Shown piece after piece: positions 1 through 9,228 of a DNA stretch of 64,000 nucleotides. The stretch spans positions 186,001-250,000 of the forward strand of contig NZ_JBFBOG010000002.1 in assembly GCF_040686855.1 (NCBI RefSeq), read 5' to 3'. A model generated the notes under the pieces. It saw only the letters and a list, made by a program, of their open reading frames with translations. It was not told where the DNA came from and did no database searches. The position numbers were made by a program, and so were the translations under genes. Position 1 is the stretch's first letter; every line of letters begins with the position of its first letter. The stretch comes from Leifsonia sp040686855. GTDB lineage: Bacteria; Actinomycetota; Actinomycetes; Actinomycetales; Microbacteriaceae.

Positions 1-402
1 TGCGGCAACCGGGGCTGCCTCGAGACGGTCGCCTCCACCAGCGTCATGCTGGAATCGCTCGGTCACGGCACGGGCGGCGGCCTGACGACCTCCGACATCC
101 TGCGCCGCGGCCTGGCTCAGGACCCGGCGGTTCTGCGCGTGGTGAGCGATGCGGGCACCGCCATCGGCCAGGCCATCGGCAACATCGCCAACGTCATCAA
201 CCCCGAGCTCGTGCTGATCGGCGGTCCGCTGGTGGGTCTCGGGGATGCGCTGCTCGACCCGATCCGGCGCGGGATCCAGCACAACGCGCTGCCGATCATC
301 GCCGGAACCACGTCCGTGCGCGTGTCGTCGCTGGGCGACCGGGCCGAGTCGCTGGGCGCCGCGGCCATCGTGATCCAAGGCGCGCTCGCCGGTAACGACT
401 GA
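1..402 (+). CDS. ROK family protein, C-terminal part (5' end outside window)
   Basis: The reading frame is open from base 1 and ends in TGA at 400-402. The first residues, CGNRGCLETVAS, are the zinc-binding cysteine motif of ROK proteins (sugar kinases and XylR/NagC-type repressors). The following glycine-rich segment around NPELVLIGGPLV matches the C-terminal half of the ROK ATPase fold. The DNA-binding or kinase N-terminus is missing, so kinase and repressor cannot be separated directly. A sugar ABC importer begins 97 bases downstream on the same strand, which favours a sugar-responsive repressor of that operon (inference). Confidence 0.85.
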   Translation, partial: CGNRGCLETVASTSVMLESLGHGTGGGLTTSDILRRGLAQDPAVLRVVSDAGTAIGQAIGNIANVINPELVLIGGPLVGLGDALLDPIRRGIQHNALPIIAGTTSVRVSSLGDRAESLGAAAIVIQGALAGND

Positions 403-429
403 CTGTTATCGCATCGTTGTCTTCACTAT

Positions 430-459
430 TTGACGACAAGTGAGAACATAGCGTTTACT
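430..459 (+). promoter_or_regulatory. Candidate promoter of the sugar ABC importer operon
   Basis: TTGACG at 430-435 and TTTACT at 454-459, 18 bases apart, lie in a locally A/T-rich stretch between the ROK gene and the ATPase gene, about 40 bases before the start codon. The spacing suits a housekeeping sigma factor. No clean palindrome for the ROK protein was found here. Confidence 0.45.
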
Positions 460-499
460 ACTTAGGCACATCCATTACCGAGCTCGAACAGGAGCGACG

Positions 500-2047
<1,548 letters not shown>

Positions 2048-2049
2048 CC

Positions 2050-3393
2050 ATGACCACGCAGATCGCAGAGAAGAAGAAGTCCGGAGGAATCCGCGACCTC
2101 GGCATGATGTTCGGCGGCGGCCAGTCCACCGGACGCCAGTTCGGCATCCTGGGCGCGCTCGTCGTCATCATCCTGCTGTTCGAGATCCTGACCGGCGGCA
2201 AGACCCTCGAGCCGGTCAACCTGATCAACCTCGTCAACCAGAACGTCTACGTCCTGATCCTGGCGATCGGCATGGTCATGGTGATCATCGCGGGCCACAT
2301 CGACCTGTCGGTCGGCTCGGTCGCGGCGCTCGTCGGAATCATCGTCGCCAAGGCGATGAACGACTGGAATGTCCCGTGGCCGCTCGCCATCGTGCTCGGC
2401 CTGGTCGTCGGTGTCATCATCGGCGCGTGGCAGGGCTGGTGGGTCGCTTATGTCGGCGTCCCCGCGTTCATCGTGACCCTGGCCGGCATGCTCATCTTCC
2501 GCGGCCTCAACCAGCTGATCGGAAACGCGAACACCATCCCGGTGCCGGACGGCTACACGTACATCGGCGGCGGCTTCCTCCCCGAGTGGGGCCCGAACAC
2601 GGGCTTCAACAACTCCACCCTGCTGCTCGGCCTGATCATCGCGGTCGTCATCGCGCTGATGGAGGTCCGCACGCGCCGCAAGCAGACCAAGATGGGCTCC
2701 GAGAAGGCGCCGCTCTGGGTCAGCGTCTTCAAGGTGGTCATCCTCGACGCCGTCGTCGTCTACGCCGCCGTGCTCTTCGGCAGCGGCCGCGTCGGCACCT
2801 CGTTCCCCGTCGCCGGTGTCATCCTCGGCGTGCTGATCATCCTGTACTCGTTCATCACGCGGAACACGATCTTCGGTCGTCACATCTACGCGGTCGGCGG
2901 CAACTCGCACGCCGCGGAGCTGTCCGGCGTCAAGATCCGCCGGATCAACTTCTTCGTCATGATGAACATGTCGGTGCTCGCCGCGCTGGCCGGCATGATC
3001 GCCGTCGCCCGCTCGGTCTCCTCCGGCCCGCAGGACGGTCTCGGCTGGGAGCTCGACGCGATCGCCGCCGTGTTCATCGGTGGTGCCGCGGTCTCTGGCG
3101 GTATCGGTACCGTCGCCGGCTCCATCATCGGTGGTCTGGTCATCGCCGTCCTGAATAACGGCCTCCAGCTGCTCGGCGTCACCTCCGACAAGGTCCAGAT
3201 CATCAAGGGCCTGGTCCTGCTCATCGCGGTCGGCATCGACGTCTACTCCAAGCGCCGCGGCGGTCCCTCGCTCATCGGCAGGATGTTCAACCGCGACAAG
3301 ACGCAGCGCATCGACGCCGCGGCCGAAGAAAAGCCCGCTGTCGTTCCGACCGGCGACCAGGCCGAGGACTCCTCGAGATCCCTCACCTCGTAG
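2050..3393 (+). CDS. mmsB: Multiple-monosaccharide ABC transporter, permease
   Basis: A 447-residue inner-membrane permease of the BPD_transp_2 family. It is larger than RbsC-type permeases, as expected for the MmsB/XylH branch. It has around ten hydrophobic segments and conserved family stretches such as GHIDLSVGSVAAL near residue 80 and a glycine-rich segment around FIGGAAVSGGIGTVAGSIIGG. The ATG at 2050 follows the ATPase stop by 2 bases, so translation is coupled. The frame is open further upstream inside the ATPase gene, but that part is shadow. The C-terminal tail of about 50 residues is charged and cytoplasmic. Confidence 0.93.
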   Translation: MTTQIAEKKKSGGIRDLGMMFGGGQSTGRQFGILGALVVIILLFEILTGGKTLEPVNLINLVNQNVYVLILAIGMVMVIIAGHIDLSVGSVAALVGIIVAKAMNDWNVPWPLAIVLGLVVGVIIGAWQGWWVAYVGVPAFIVTLAGMLIFRGLNQLIGNANTIPVPDGYTYIGGGFLPEWGPNTGFNNSTLLLGLIIAVVIALMEVRTRRKQTKMGSEKAPLWVSVFKVVILDAVVVYAAVLFGSGRVGTSFPVAGVILGVLIILYSFITRNTIFGRHIYAVGGNSHAAELSGVKIRRINFFVMMNMSVLAALAGMIAVARSVSSGPQDGLGWELDAIAAVFIGGAAVSGGIGTVAGSIIGGLVIAVLNNGLQLLGVTSDKVQIIKGLVLLIAVGIDVYSKRRGGPSLIGRMFNRDKTQRIDAAAEEKPAVVPTGDQAEDSSRSLTS

Positions 3394-3452
3394 GCCCCTT
3401 TCGCTTCACCTCCACCCTGCAACACCCCCACACACAGAGAAAGTAGATTGCA

Positions 3453-4547
3453 ATGCGCAAAATCGCACTCGCGACAGTGGCCGTCGCTGCTGCCGCCGCG
3501 CTCGCCCTGACCGGCTGCTCCGGCAGCGGCCGTGGTTCGAGCGGTGACTCCACCGCCTCGGGCTTCGACAAGGGAGCCACCATCGGCGTCGCCCTCCCGA
3601 CCAAGACGTCGGAGAACTGGGTTCTCGCCGGTGGCCTCTTCGAGGACGGCCTCAAGTCGGCCGGCTTCAAGGGCGACGTGCAGTACGCCGGTGGCTCGGG
3701 CGTCTCCGACCAGCAGTCGCAGATCCAGTCGATGATCACCAACGGCGCCAAGGTCGTCATCATCGGCGCCGTCGACGGTGGCCAGCTCGCCGCGCAGGCC
3801 AAGGCCGCGCACGACGCCGGCGCGACCGTCATCGCGTACGACCGCCTCATCCTCAACACGAACGACGTCGACTACTACGTCGCGTACGACAACGAGAAGG
3901 TCGGCGAGCTGCAGGGTCAGGCCCTGCTCGACGGCATGAAGGCCAAGTACCCGGGCAAGACCAAGTACAACATCGAGCTGTTCTCGGGCTCGCCCGACGA
4001 CGCCAACTCGAAGGTGTTCTTCGACGGCGCCATGAAGATCCTGCAGCCGAAGATCGACGACGGCACGCTGACGGTCGTCTCCAAGCAGACCGACATCAAG
4101 CAGACCTCCACCCAGGGCTGGCTGCCGGCGAACGCGCAGACCCGCATGGACACCCTGCTCGCCGCCAACTACGGCTCGACCGAGCTCGACGGCGTCCTGT
4201 CGCCGAACGACACCCTGGCCCGCGCCATCATCACCTCGGTGAAGGGCGCCGGCAAGCCGGTCCCGATCGTCACCGGTCAGGACTCGGAGGCCGAGTCGGT
4301 CAAGTCCATCATGGCGGGCGAGCAGTACTCGACCATCAACAAGGACACCCGCAACCTGGTCAAGCAGGCGATCACCATGGTCGAGGACCTGCAGAAGGGC
4401 AAGAAGCCCGAGGTCAACGACGACAAGTCGTACGACAACGGCAAGAAGGTCGTCCCGGCCTACCTGCTGAAGCCGGTCATCGTCACCAAGGAGAACGCGG
4501 CCGAGGCGTACGCCAACGACCCGACCCTGGAGCCGCTGACCAAGTAA
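3453..4547 (+). CDS. chvE: Multiple-monosaccharide ABC transporter, substrate-binding lipoprotein
   Basis: A 364-residue periplasmic-binding protein of the ChvE/XylF type, anchored to the outer face of the membrane. The N-terminus is a lipoprotein signal with lipobox LTGC (Cys about residue 22). The body carries the sugar-binding fold, including IIGAVDGGQLAAQAKAAHDAG and the strand IAYDRLI that contributes ligand contacts. It is the last gene of the importer operon and is followed by a strong terminator. A separate ribosome site (AGAAAG) in the 59-base gap suggests independent, probably stronger translation, common for binding proteins. Confidence 0.93.
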   Translation: MRKIALATVAVAAAAALALTGCSGSGRGSSGDSTASGFDKGATIGVALPTKTSENWVLAGGLFEDGLKSAGFKGDVQYAGGSGVSDQQSQIQSMITNGAKVVIIGAVDGGQLAAQAKAAHDAGATVIAYDRLILNTNDVDYYVAYDNEKVGELQGQALLDGMKAKYPGKTKYNIELFSGSPDDANSKVFFDGAMKILQPKIDDGTLTVVSKQTDIKQTSTQGWLPANAQTRMDTLLAANYGSTELDGVLSPNDTLARAIITSVKGAGKPVPIVTGQDSEAESVKSIMAGEQYSTINKDTRNLVKQAITMVEDLQKGKKPEVNDDKSYDNGKKVVPAYLLKPVIVTKENAAEAYANDPTLEPLTK

Positions 4548-4576
4548 CTCCCGTTCGCACCCTCGTGTGAACAATG

Positions 4577-4610
4577 AAAGGGCCCGGAGCGAGATCGCTC
4601 CGGGCCCTTT
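4577..4610 (+). terminator. Intrinsic terminator of the sugar importer operon
   Basis: A perfect 16-base-pair stem (arms 4577-4592 and 4595-4610) with a two-base loop, very GC-rich in the centre and flanked by AAA/TTT. It lies 30 bases past the stop of the binding-protein gene. The A/T-flanked arms would also work for transcription arriving from the right. Confidence 0.9.
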
Positions 4611-4661
4611 CCCGATCCGTCCCCCGACTGGATCGGTCCCCCTGGCCGAGACACTGACAGG

Positions 4662-5063
4662 TTAGGGGCGCCGGGCCGGCTGCGGCATCCGGGCCAGCAC
4701 GGATTCAGGAGTGCGGCGAAGCGCAGCCCGGTAGTAGCGCACCAGTTCGGCGGCCGCCGGGCGCTGGGCCGCCATCGCCCCCGCGTCGGTACGCCGGGCG
4801 GCGAGGTGGTGGCGCCAGGACTCCGCGGCGCAGCGGTGGTCCCACGCGACGGCGGCCGCCGCCTCCAGCGTCCGGCACCATCCGATGAGTTCGCGGCCCT
4901 CAGAGGACGGGGCCCAGGTGACCACCCGGAACCAGATGTCGGGTCGGTTCTGGTCGCCGAACGCGAACCGCCGGATCACGCCGTAGGGCGTGCCGAGCGC
5001 TCCCTGGCGGAGCAGCCACTCGGTGGGCTGCGCATTCGCCACCGGGTGCCAGGATGCGCTCAC
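4662..5063 (-). CDS. Conserved hypothetical protein, 133 residues
   Basis: A small soluble protein rich in Trp, Arg and Ala, with no signal peptide or membrane segment. I do not recognise a family. The N-terminal part (GTPYGVIRRFAFGDQNRPDIWFRVVTW) looks like a small beta domain and the rest is helical. The GTG at 5063 is chosen because a TAACGT box lies exactly 6 bases before it, the leaderless spacing seen repeatedly in this window. It lies 44 bases downstream of the HtrA-like protease gene on the same strand but has its own promoter. Confidence 0.75.
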   Translation of the reverse strand: MSASWHPVANAQPTEWLLRQGALGTPYGVIRRFAFGDQNRPDIWFRVVTWAPSSEGRELIGWCRTLEAAAAVAWDHRCAAESWRHHLAARRTDAGAMAAQRPAAAELVRYYRAALRRTPESVLARMPQPARRP

Positions 5064-5069
5064 GGCGTC

Positions 5070-5075
5070 ACGTTA
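5070..5075 (-). promoter_or_regulatory. -10 box of a leaderless promoter
   Basis: Read on the minus strand the hexamer is TAACGT, followed by 6 bases and the GTG start at 5063. Transcription would begin at the start codon itself. The same hexamer and spacing precede the small gene that starts at 11823. Confidence 0.55.
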
Positions 5076-5107
5076 CGGGGCGCCGCCGACACGCAGCGGC
5101 CGGAGGA

Positions 5108-6043
5108 TCAGGCGACGAGCTCCTGCGGCAGTACCACCACATCCACCAGGGCGCCGTTGCGCCAGAGGGTGAGCTCCATCCGCCGGCCGATCGCGCGCTC
5201 GACCATGAGGCGCTGCAGGCCCGTCGGGTCGACCACCGGGATGCCGTCGAGGGACACCACGATGTCGCCGGGACGCGCTCCGGCCTCGGCCGCCGGGCTG
5301 CCGGCCACCACCGTGGCGATGCGGATGCCCATCGGCGCGCCGACCTTCTCGGCCGCCTCCGGTGTGAGCCGGACCTTCGTGCCCGCGACACCCAGCCAGG
5401 CGCGGCGGACGCGGCCCGCGGTCTTCAGCGCCTCCACGATCTCGAGCGTGCTCGGGTTGATGGGCACGGCGAGCCCCAGGCCGATGCCCGCGACGGCGGT
5501 GTTGACGCCGACCATCCTGCCCGCGCTGTCGGCGAGGACGCCGCCGCTGTTGCCCGGGTTGAGGGCGGCGTCCGTCTGGATGACCTCGTCGATGACCCGG
5601 CCGGACGCCGTCGGCAGCGAGCGGCCCAGCGCGGAGACGATACCCGCGGTCACGCTTCCTGCGAGGCCCAGCGGGTTCCCGAGGGCGACCACGAGCTGGC
5701 CGACGCGGAGCCGCGCCGCGTCGCCGAGACGTAGCGGCGGGGGAGTGGCGCCGCGGGCGCGGAGCACCGCGAGGTCGGACAGCGGGTCGGTGCCGACGAC
5801 CTCGGCGTCGACCGTGGTGCCGTCGGCGAAGGACAGCTCGGTGCCGGTCGCGCCCGCCACGACGTGCGCGCTGGTGAGCAGGTGCCCGTCGGAGCTGATG
5901 ACCGATGCGCTGCCCGCCCCGGCGCCGGAGCGCGTGCGGACCGACACGGCCGCGACCGACGGGAGCACCGTCTCCGCGACCCTCACGACGGCGGCCGAGT
6001 ACGCGTCGAGCGCCGCCCGGTCGTCCACCTCGTCCTCGTTCAT
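5108..6043 (-). CDS. HtrA-like trypsin-fold serine protease with PDZ domain
   Basis: A 311-residue S1C-type protease. The catalytic triad is visible: His60 in TSAHVV, Asp90 in SDLAVL, and Ser166 in NPGNSGG. A PDZ-like domain occupies about residues 205-300 (GVAGTKVRL, AGARPGDIVVSLDGIPV). The start ATG at 6043 is preferred over in-frame starts upstream because those add only a basic, low-complexity tail. Unusually, there is no signal peptide or membrane anchor, so the protein would stay in the cytoplasm unless the start lies elsewhere. It probably degrades or chaperones damaged proteins. Confidence 0.88.
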   Translation of the reverse strand: MNEDEVDDRAALDAYSAAVVRVAETVLPSVAAVSVRTRSGAGAGSASVISSDGHLLTSAHVVAGATGTELSFADGTTVDAEVVGTDPLSDLAVLRARGATPPPLRLGDAARLRVGQLVVALGNPLGLAGSVTAGIVSALGRSLPTASGRVIDEVIQTDAALNPGNSGGVLADSAGRMVGVNTAVAGIGLGLAVPINPSTLEIVEALKTAGRVRRAWLGVAGTKVRLTPEAAEKVGAPMGIRIATVVAGSPAAEAGARPGDIVVSLDGIPVVDPTGLQRLMVERAIGRRMELTLWRNGALVDVVVLPQELVA

Positions 6044-6159
6044 GGCATCAGTGTCGCTCTCCGCGACGCCGGGGAGGCTGCCGGTTCGCCCACGGCGCAA
6101 GGTCGGCCGCGGTCTCATGCTCGCTCGGCGCGGGTCGCGAGGGACGGCCTCGGTGGCAG

Positions 6160-6258
6160 TCCGCGCGGAAGGGAGGAGGTTCCGGTCGACACGCCGCGTG
6201 GCATGGCAGAACGGAGGATCCTGGTTTCGCGAGGCGGAGCGGTTCCTCCCTGGTTCGC
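6160..6258. repeat. Intergenic inverted-repeat element, copy A
   Basis: This lies in the 229-base gap between the HtrA-like and azlD genes. A left arm TCCGCGCGGAAGGGAGGAG (6160-6178) and a right arm beginning CCTCCC (6245) are separated by 68 bases counted from GGGAGG to CCTCCC. A second copy with the same left arm (18 of 19 bases) and the same 68-base spacing is at 46349-46444. A central AACGGAGGA box is also shared. No coding frame is convincing here. Confidence 0.5.
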
Positions 6259-6272
6259 TGCGGACGCAGCGA

Positions 6273-6578
6273 TCAGGTGAACAGGCGGATCAGCGCCGCG
6301 ACCACCGCAGCCGCGGGCACCACGACGATGAACGGCACCCGCAGCGCGTACAGTCCGGCAGCGATCGCCACGGCCGGCAGCCGCGCGTCGAGCTCCAGGG
6401 ATTGTCCGGCGCCCAGCGTCTGCACGCAGATCAGGGCCGCAAGGAGCGCCGCGGTCAGCAGGTCGCTGACGCGCGCGACGGTGGGATGGTCGAGCGCCTT
6501 GGGAGGGACCAGCCAGCCGACCGCCTTCAGCCCCAGCACCGCGATGGATGCGAGCAGGATGACGTGCCACGTGGTCAC
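6273..6578 (-). CDS. azlD: AzlD family branched-chain amino acid transport protein
   Basis: A 101-residue membrane protein with three to four hydrophobic segments, the small subunit of the AzlCD exporter of branched-chain amino acids and analogues. The GTG start at 6578 overlaps the azlC stop by four bases (GTGA), which indicates translational coupling. The frame is open further upstream but there it only mirrors azlC. Confidence 0.88.
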   Translation of the reverse strand: MTTWHVILLASIAVLGLKAVGWLVPPKALDHPTVARVSDLLTAALLAALICVQTLGAGQSLELDARLPAVAIAAGLYALRVPFIVVVPAAAVVAALIRLFT

Positions 6579-7315
6579 GGCTCCACCTCCCGCTCCATGG
6601 GGATCGCCTCGGGATGCGGCGGATCGTCGCGGCGGCCGAAGACGTTGAGGACGCCGAGAACGATCGCGACGACCGCGGCCGCGAGCACCGGGAGGCCGGG
6701 CATGAGGAACGGCGTGAGCAGCGTCGCGACGAAACCGCCCGCGACGGCGACCGCCTGCGTCTGCCGCGCTTTCAGCCGCGGCCACAGGAGGCCGAGGAAC
6801 GCGGCCGCGGCCGCGGCATCCAGTCCGTAGGCCTTGACGTCGCCGATCAGGTTGCCGAGCAGCGCGCCGGCCAGCGTCATGATGTTCCAGCCGATATAGA
6901 CCACCAGGCCGGTCACCCAGAAGCCGATGCGCTGGGCGCGCGGCTCGGTCTGCGCGGTCGCGACCGCGGTCGACTCGTCGATGGTGAGCTGCGTCGCGCC
7001 GGCCCGCCGCCAGAAGCCCGGGCCGATGATGCGGGACAGGCGGAGCGCGTAGAAGGAGTTGCGCACGCCGAGCAGTGCGGCACTCGCGATCGCCGTCCCG
7101 CCGGCCGCAGCGCCGCCCGAGGCGAGCACGCCGATCAGGGCGAACTGCGACCCGCCGCTGAACATCACGAGGCTCAGGACGCACGCCTGCCAGACGTCGA
7201 GGCCAGAGGCCGTGGCGAGGGCGCCGAAGGAGATCCCGTAGAGAGCGGTCGCGATGCCGACGGCCCAGCCGGAGCGGGCCGCGGCGCGTTCCTCGCTGGT
7301 CCGTTCCTCAGGCAT
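6575..7315 (-). CDS. azlC: AzlC family branched-chain amino acid exporter, large subunit
   Basis: A 246-residue membrane protein with about six to seven hydrophobic helices and the family's early motif GISFGALATASGLDVWQA. With AzlD it exports branched-chain amino acids. A GGAGG-like site precedes the ATG. It begins 31 bases after the stop of the TetR gene on the same strand, so it may be read from the TetR promoter as well. A TAGTGT hexamer about 10 bases upstream could be its own -10 box. Confidence 0.9.
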   Translation of the reverse strand: MPEERTSEERAAARSGWAVGIATALYGISFGALATASGLDVWQACVLSLVMFSGGSQFALIGVLASGGAAAGGTAIASAALLGVRNSFYALRLSRIIGPGFWRRAGATQLTIDESTAVATAQTEPRAQRIGFWVTGLVVYIGWNIMTLAGALLGNLIGDVKAYGLDAAAAAAFLGLLWPRLKARQTQAVAVAGGFVATLLTPFLMPGLPVLAAAVVAIVLGVLNVFGRRDDPPHPEAIPMEREVEP

Positions 7316-7346
7316 CGCCTCCCGACACTACCTGCTCACGCGCGGG

Positions 7347-7892
7347 TCAGCGGAACAGCCGGGCGACCAGATGTTCGGCCGTGGAATCGTCCAGCGTCCA
7401 GGGGAGGAAGATGACGCGGTAGATGACCGGCGCGATGACCACGTCGAGGATGTCGTCGGCCGTGACTCCCGACTCGGGGTAGCGGTCGAGCAGCAGGTTG
7501 GCCTCGACACGGCGGTTGCGCAGGCAGTAGGACTGCTGCTCGCCCGCCGCGGATGCGCCCCCGCGCAGCAGCGCCGCGTTGACCGGCTTGCGGTAGTGCT
7601 CGACGATCTCGCGCGTCCACGCCGTCAGGTCGGCGCGCAGGTCGCCGTTCGCCGGCAGCGGGCGCTCCGGGTCCAGCCGGTAGGTCGCGATGTCGTTGAT
7701 CAGGGTCGGGAGGTCGCCCCAGCGACGGTAGATGCTGGTCGGGTTGACCCCGGCGCGCTCGGCGATCATCGGGACGGTGACCTTGTCCTGGCCCTTCTCC
7801 TCGACGAGCTCTTCGACGGCCGTGCGCACGTTGTGGATGACCGCAGCGCTGCGGCCTCCTGTGCGCTTGGCCGGTGTGGTCGTCGTTTCCAT
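7347..7892 (-). CDS. TetR family transcriptional regulator
   Basis: A 181-residue repressor. The N-terminal helix-turn-helix is clear (VPMIAERAGVNPTSIYRRWG, about residues 40-60); the rest is a variable ligand-binding domain. It is divergent from an MFS efflux gene, the classic drug-pump repressor layout. Two inverted repeats in the 88-base gap are the probable operators. The ATG at 7892 sits 6 bases after TAAGCT, so its own mRNA is probably leaderless and autoregulated. Confidence 0.92.
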   Translation of the reverse strand: METTTTPAKRTGGRSAAVIHNVRTAVEELVEEKGQDKVTVPMIAERAGVNPTSIYRRWGDLPTLINDIATYRLDPERPLPANGDLRADLTAWTREIVEHYRKPVNAALLRGGASAAGEQQSYCLRNRRVEANLLLDRYPESGVTADDILDVVIAPVIYRVIFLPWTLDDSTAEHLVARLFR

Positions 7893-7898
7893 GGGAAT

Positions 7899-7969
7899 AG
7901 CTTAACGCAAATATTGTTGCTTTTTCCTGAGCACGCCTCTATAGTCGCAAAAGCAATAGAAATTGCTTT
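7899..7969. promoter_or_regulatory. Divergent promoters and two TetR operators
   Basis: Toward the MFS gene, TTGCTT (7917-7922) and TATAGT (7940-7945) are 17 bases apart. Toward the TetR gene, TAAGCT (7899-7904, minus strand) is a leaderless -10 box. Inverted repeat 1 is GCAA-N6-TTGC at 7907-7920, touching the MFS -35 and lying just upstream of the TetR -10. Inverted repeat 2 is AAAGCAAT-N4-ATTGCTTT at 7950-7969, covering the expected MFS transcription start. Binding at both would shut off both genes. Confidence 0.75.
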
Positions 7970-7980
7970 AAGGAGTCGAC

Positions 7981-9228
7981 ATGACTACAGCCGAGACCCG
8001 CACCGGTGGGATGCTCGCCGTCCGCCCCGCCGACGCCCGGCGCTCGCGCGGCTTCCGCCTTCGCCCCGCGGCCGCCTTCGCCGGCACCGCGCTGACCTTC
8101 GTCGCGGTGGCCCTCGCCGTCGGCGCGCCCAGCCCCCTCTTCGTGCTGTACCAGCAGGAGTGGGGCTTCCAGCCGTGGCTGCTCACGGTCGCCTTCGCGA
8201 TCTACGCGGTCACGCTGCTGATCACCCTCCTCGTCGCGGGCTCGCTCTCCGACCACATCGGCCGGCGACCCGTCCTCATCGCGGCGCTCGCGCTGCAGGT
8301 CGTGGCGATGCTGGTCTTCCTCTTCGCGCCGGACATCGGCTGGATCATCGGCGCCCGCTCTGTTCAGGGCGTCGCGACCGGTGCGGCGATGAGCACCTTC
8401 ACCGCGGCCCTGGTGGAGCTGGCCCCCGAGCGGCAGAAGAAGCTCGGCGCGACCATCGGCAGCACCGCGCCGGTCGGCGGCATCGCGATCGGCGCATTCT
8501 TGACCGGTGTGGCGGTGCAGTTCGTGCCGCAGCCGACGACCCTCGTGTTCGTCACCCTGGCGGTGCTGTTCGCCGCAGGCATCCTGGTCATCGCCGCGTC
8601 GCCCGAGACGGTGACGCGACGTCCGGGCGCCGCGCGGTCGCTCATCCCGCGTCTCCTCATCCCTCGGGCCGCCCGGCGCGAGTTCGTCGGCGCGATCCCG
8701 CTGTTCCTCGCGACCTGGATGCTCGCGGGCCTGTTCATCGGGCTGTCGCCGTCCATCCTGCACGGCGTCTTCCACCTCGACAGCGGCCTGCTCAACGGAG
8801 CCATCGTGGCCGTCCCGCCCGCCGTCGGCGCGATCGCCGGACTGGTGCTGACGCGCGCCGTGGCGCGGACCACGGTGGTCTGGGCGATGGCGGCGATCCT
8901 CGTCGGAGTCGCGGTGGCCGCGGTCGGGATCGCGGCCGCGGTGCTCCCGCTGCTGTTCGCCGGCGCGACCATCGCCGGCGGCGGGTTCGGCGCCGGCTTC
9001 TCGGCGATGCTCCGCATCCTCGCCCCGCTCGCTCCGAACGACCAGCGCGCCGAGCTGTTCGCGGGCGTGTTCCTGGTCAGCTACCTCGCCTACGGCGTTC
9101 CGGCGCTGGTCGCCGGTGAGCTGATCGGAGCGATTGGACTCCTGCCGACCGCGCTGGGCTACTCCGCCGCGATCGCGATCGCCTCGGTGGTCGCGCTGGT
9201 GGTGCAGGCGGTCACGCCACGTCGATGA
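7981..9228 (+). CDS. MFS drug efflux transporter
   Basis: A 415-residue, 12-helix major facilitator. Motif A is visible after the second helix (GSLSDHIGRRPVL), typical of proton-driven drug antiporters. The N-terminal tail of about 30 residues is cytoplasmic and basic. It has an AAGGAG ribosome site 6 bases from the ATG. Control by the divergent TetR gene supports export of a toxic compound that is also the TetR ligand. The 3' end overlaps the convergent oxidoreductase gene by 17 bases. Substrate unknown. Confidence 0.9.
   Translation: MTTAETRTGGMLAVRPADARRSRGFRLRPAAAFAGTALTFVAVALAVGAPSPLFVLYQQEWGFQPWLLTVAFAIYAVTLLITLLVAGSLSDHIGRRPVLIAALALQVVAMLVFLFAPDIGWIIGARSVQGVATGAAMSTFTAALVELAPERQKKLGATIGSTAPVGGIAIGAFLTGVAVQFVPQPTTLVFVTLAVLFAAGILVIAASPETVTRRPGAARSLIPRLLIPRAARREFVGAIPLFLATWMLAGLFIGLSPSILHGVFHLDSGLLNGAIVAVPPAVGAIAGLVLTRAVARTTVVWAMAAILVGVAVAAVGIAAAVLPLLFAGATIAGGGFGAGFSAMLRILAPLAPNDQRAELFAGVFLVSYLAYGVPALVAGELIGAIGLLPTALGYSAAIAIASVVALVVQAVTPRR

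Noticed and set aside
2376..3158. Overlapping frames inside the mmsB permease
   Set aside because: Arg-rich shadow translations caused by high GC at third positions; no start signal or recognisable domain.
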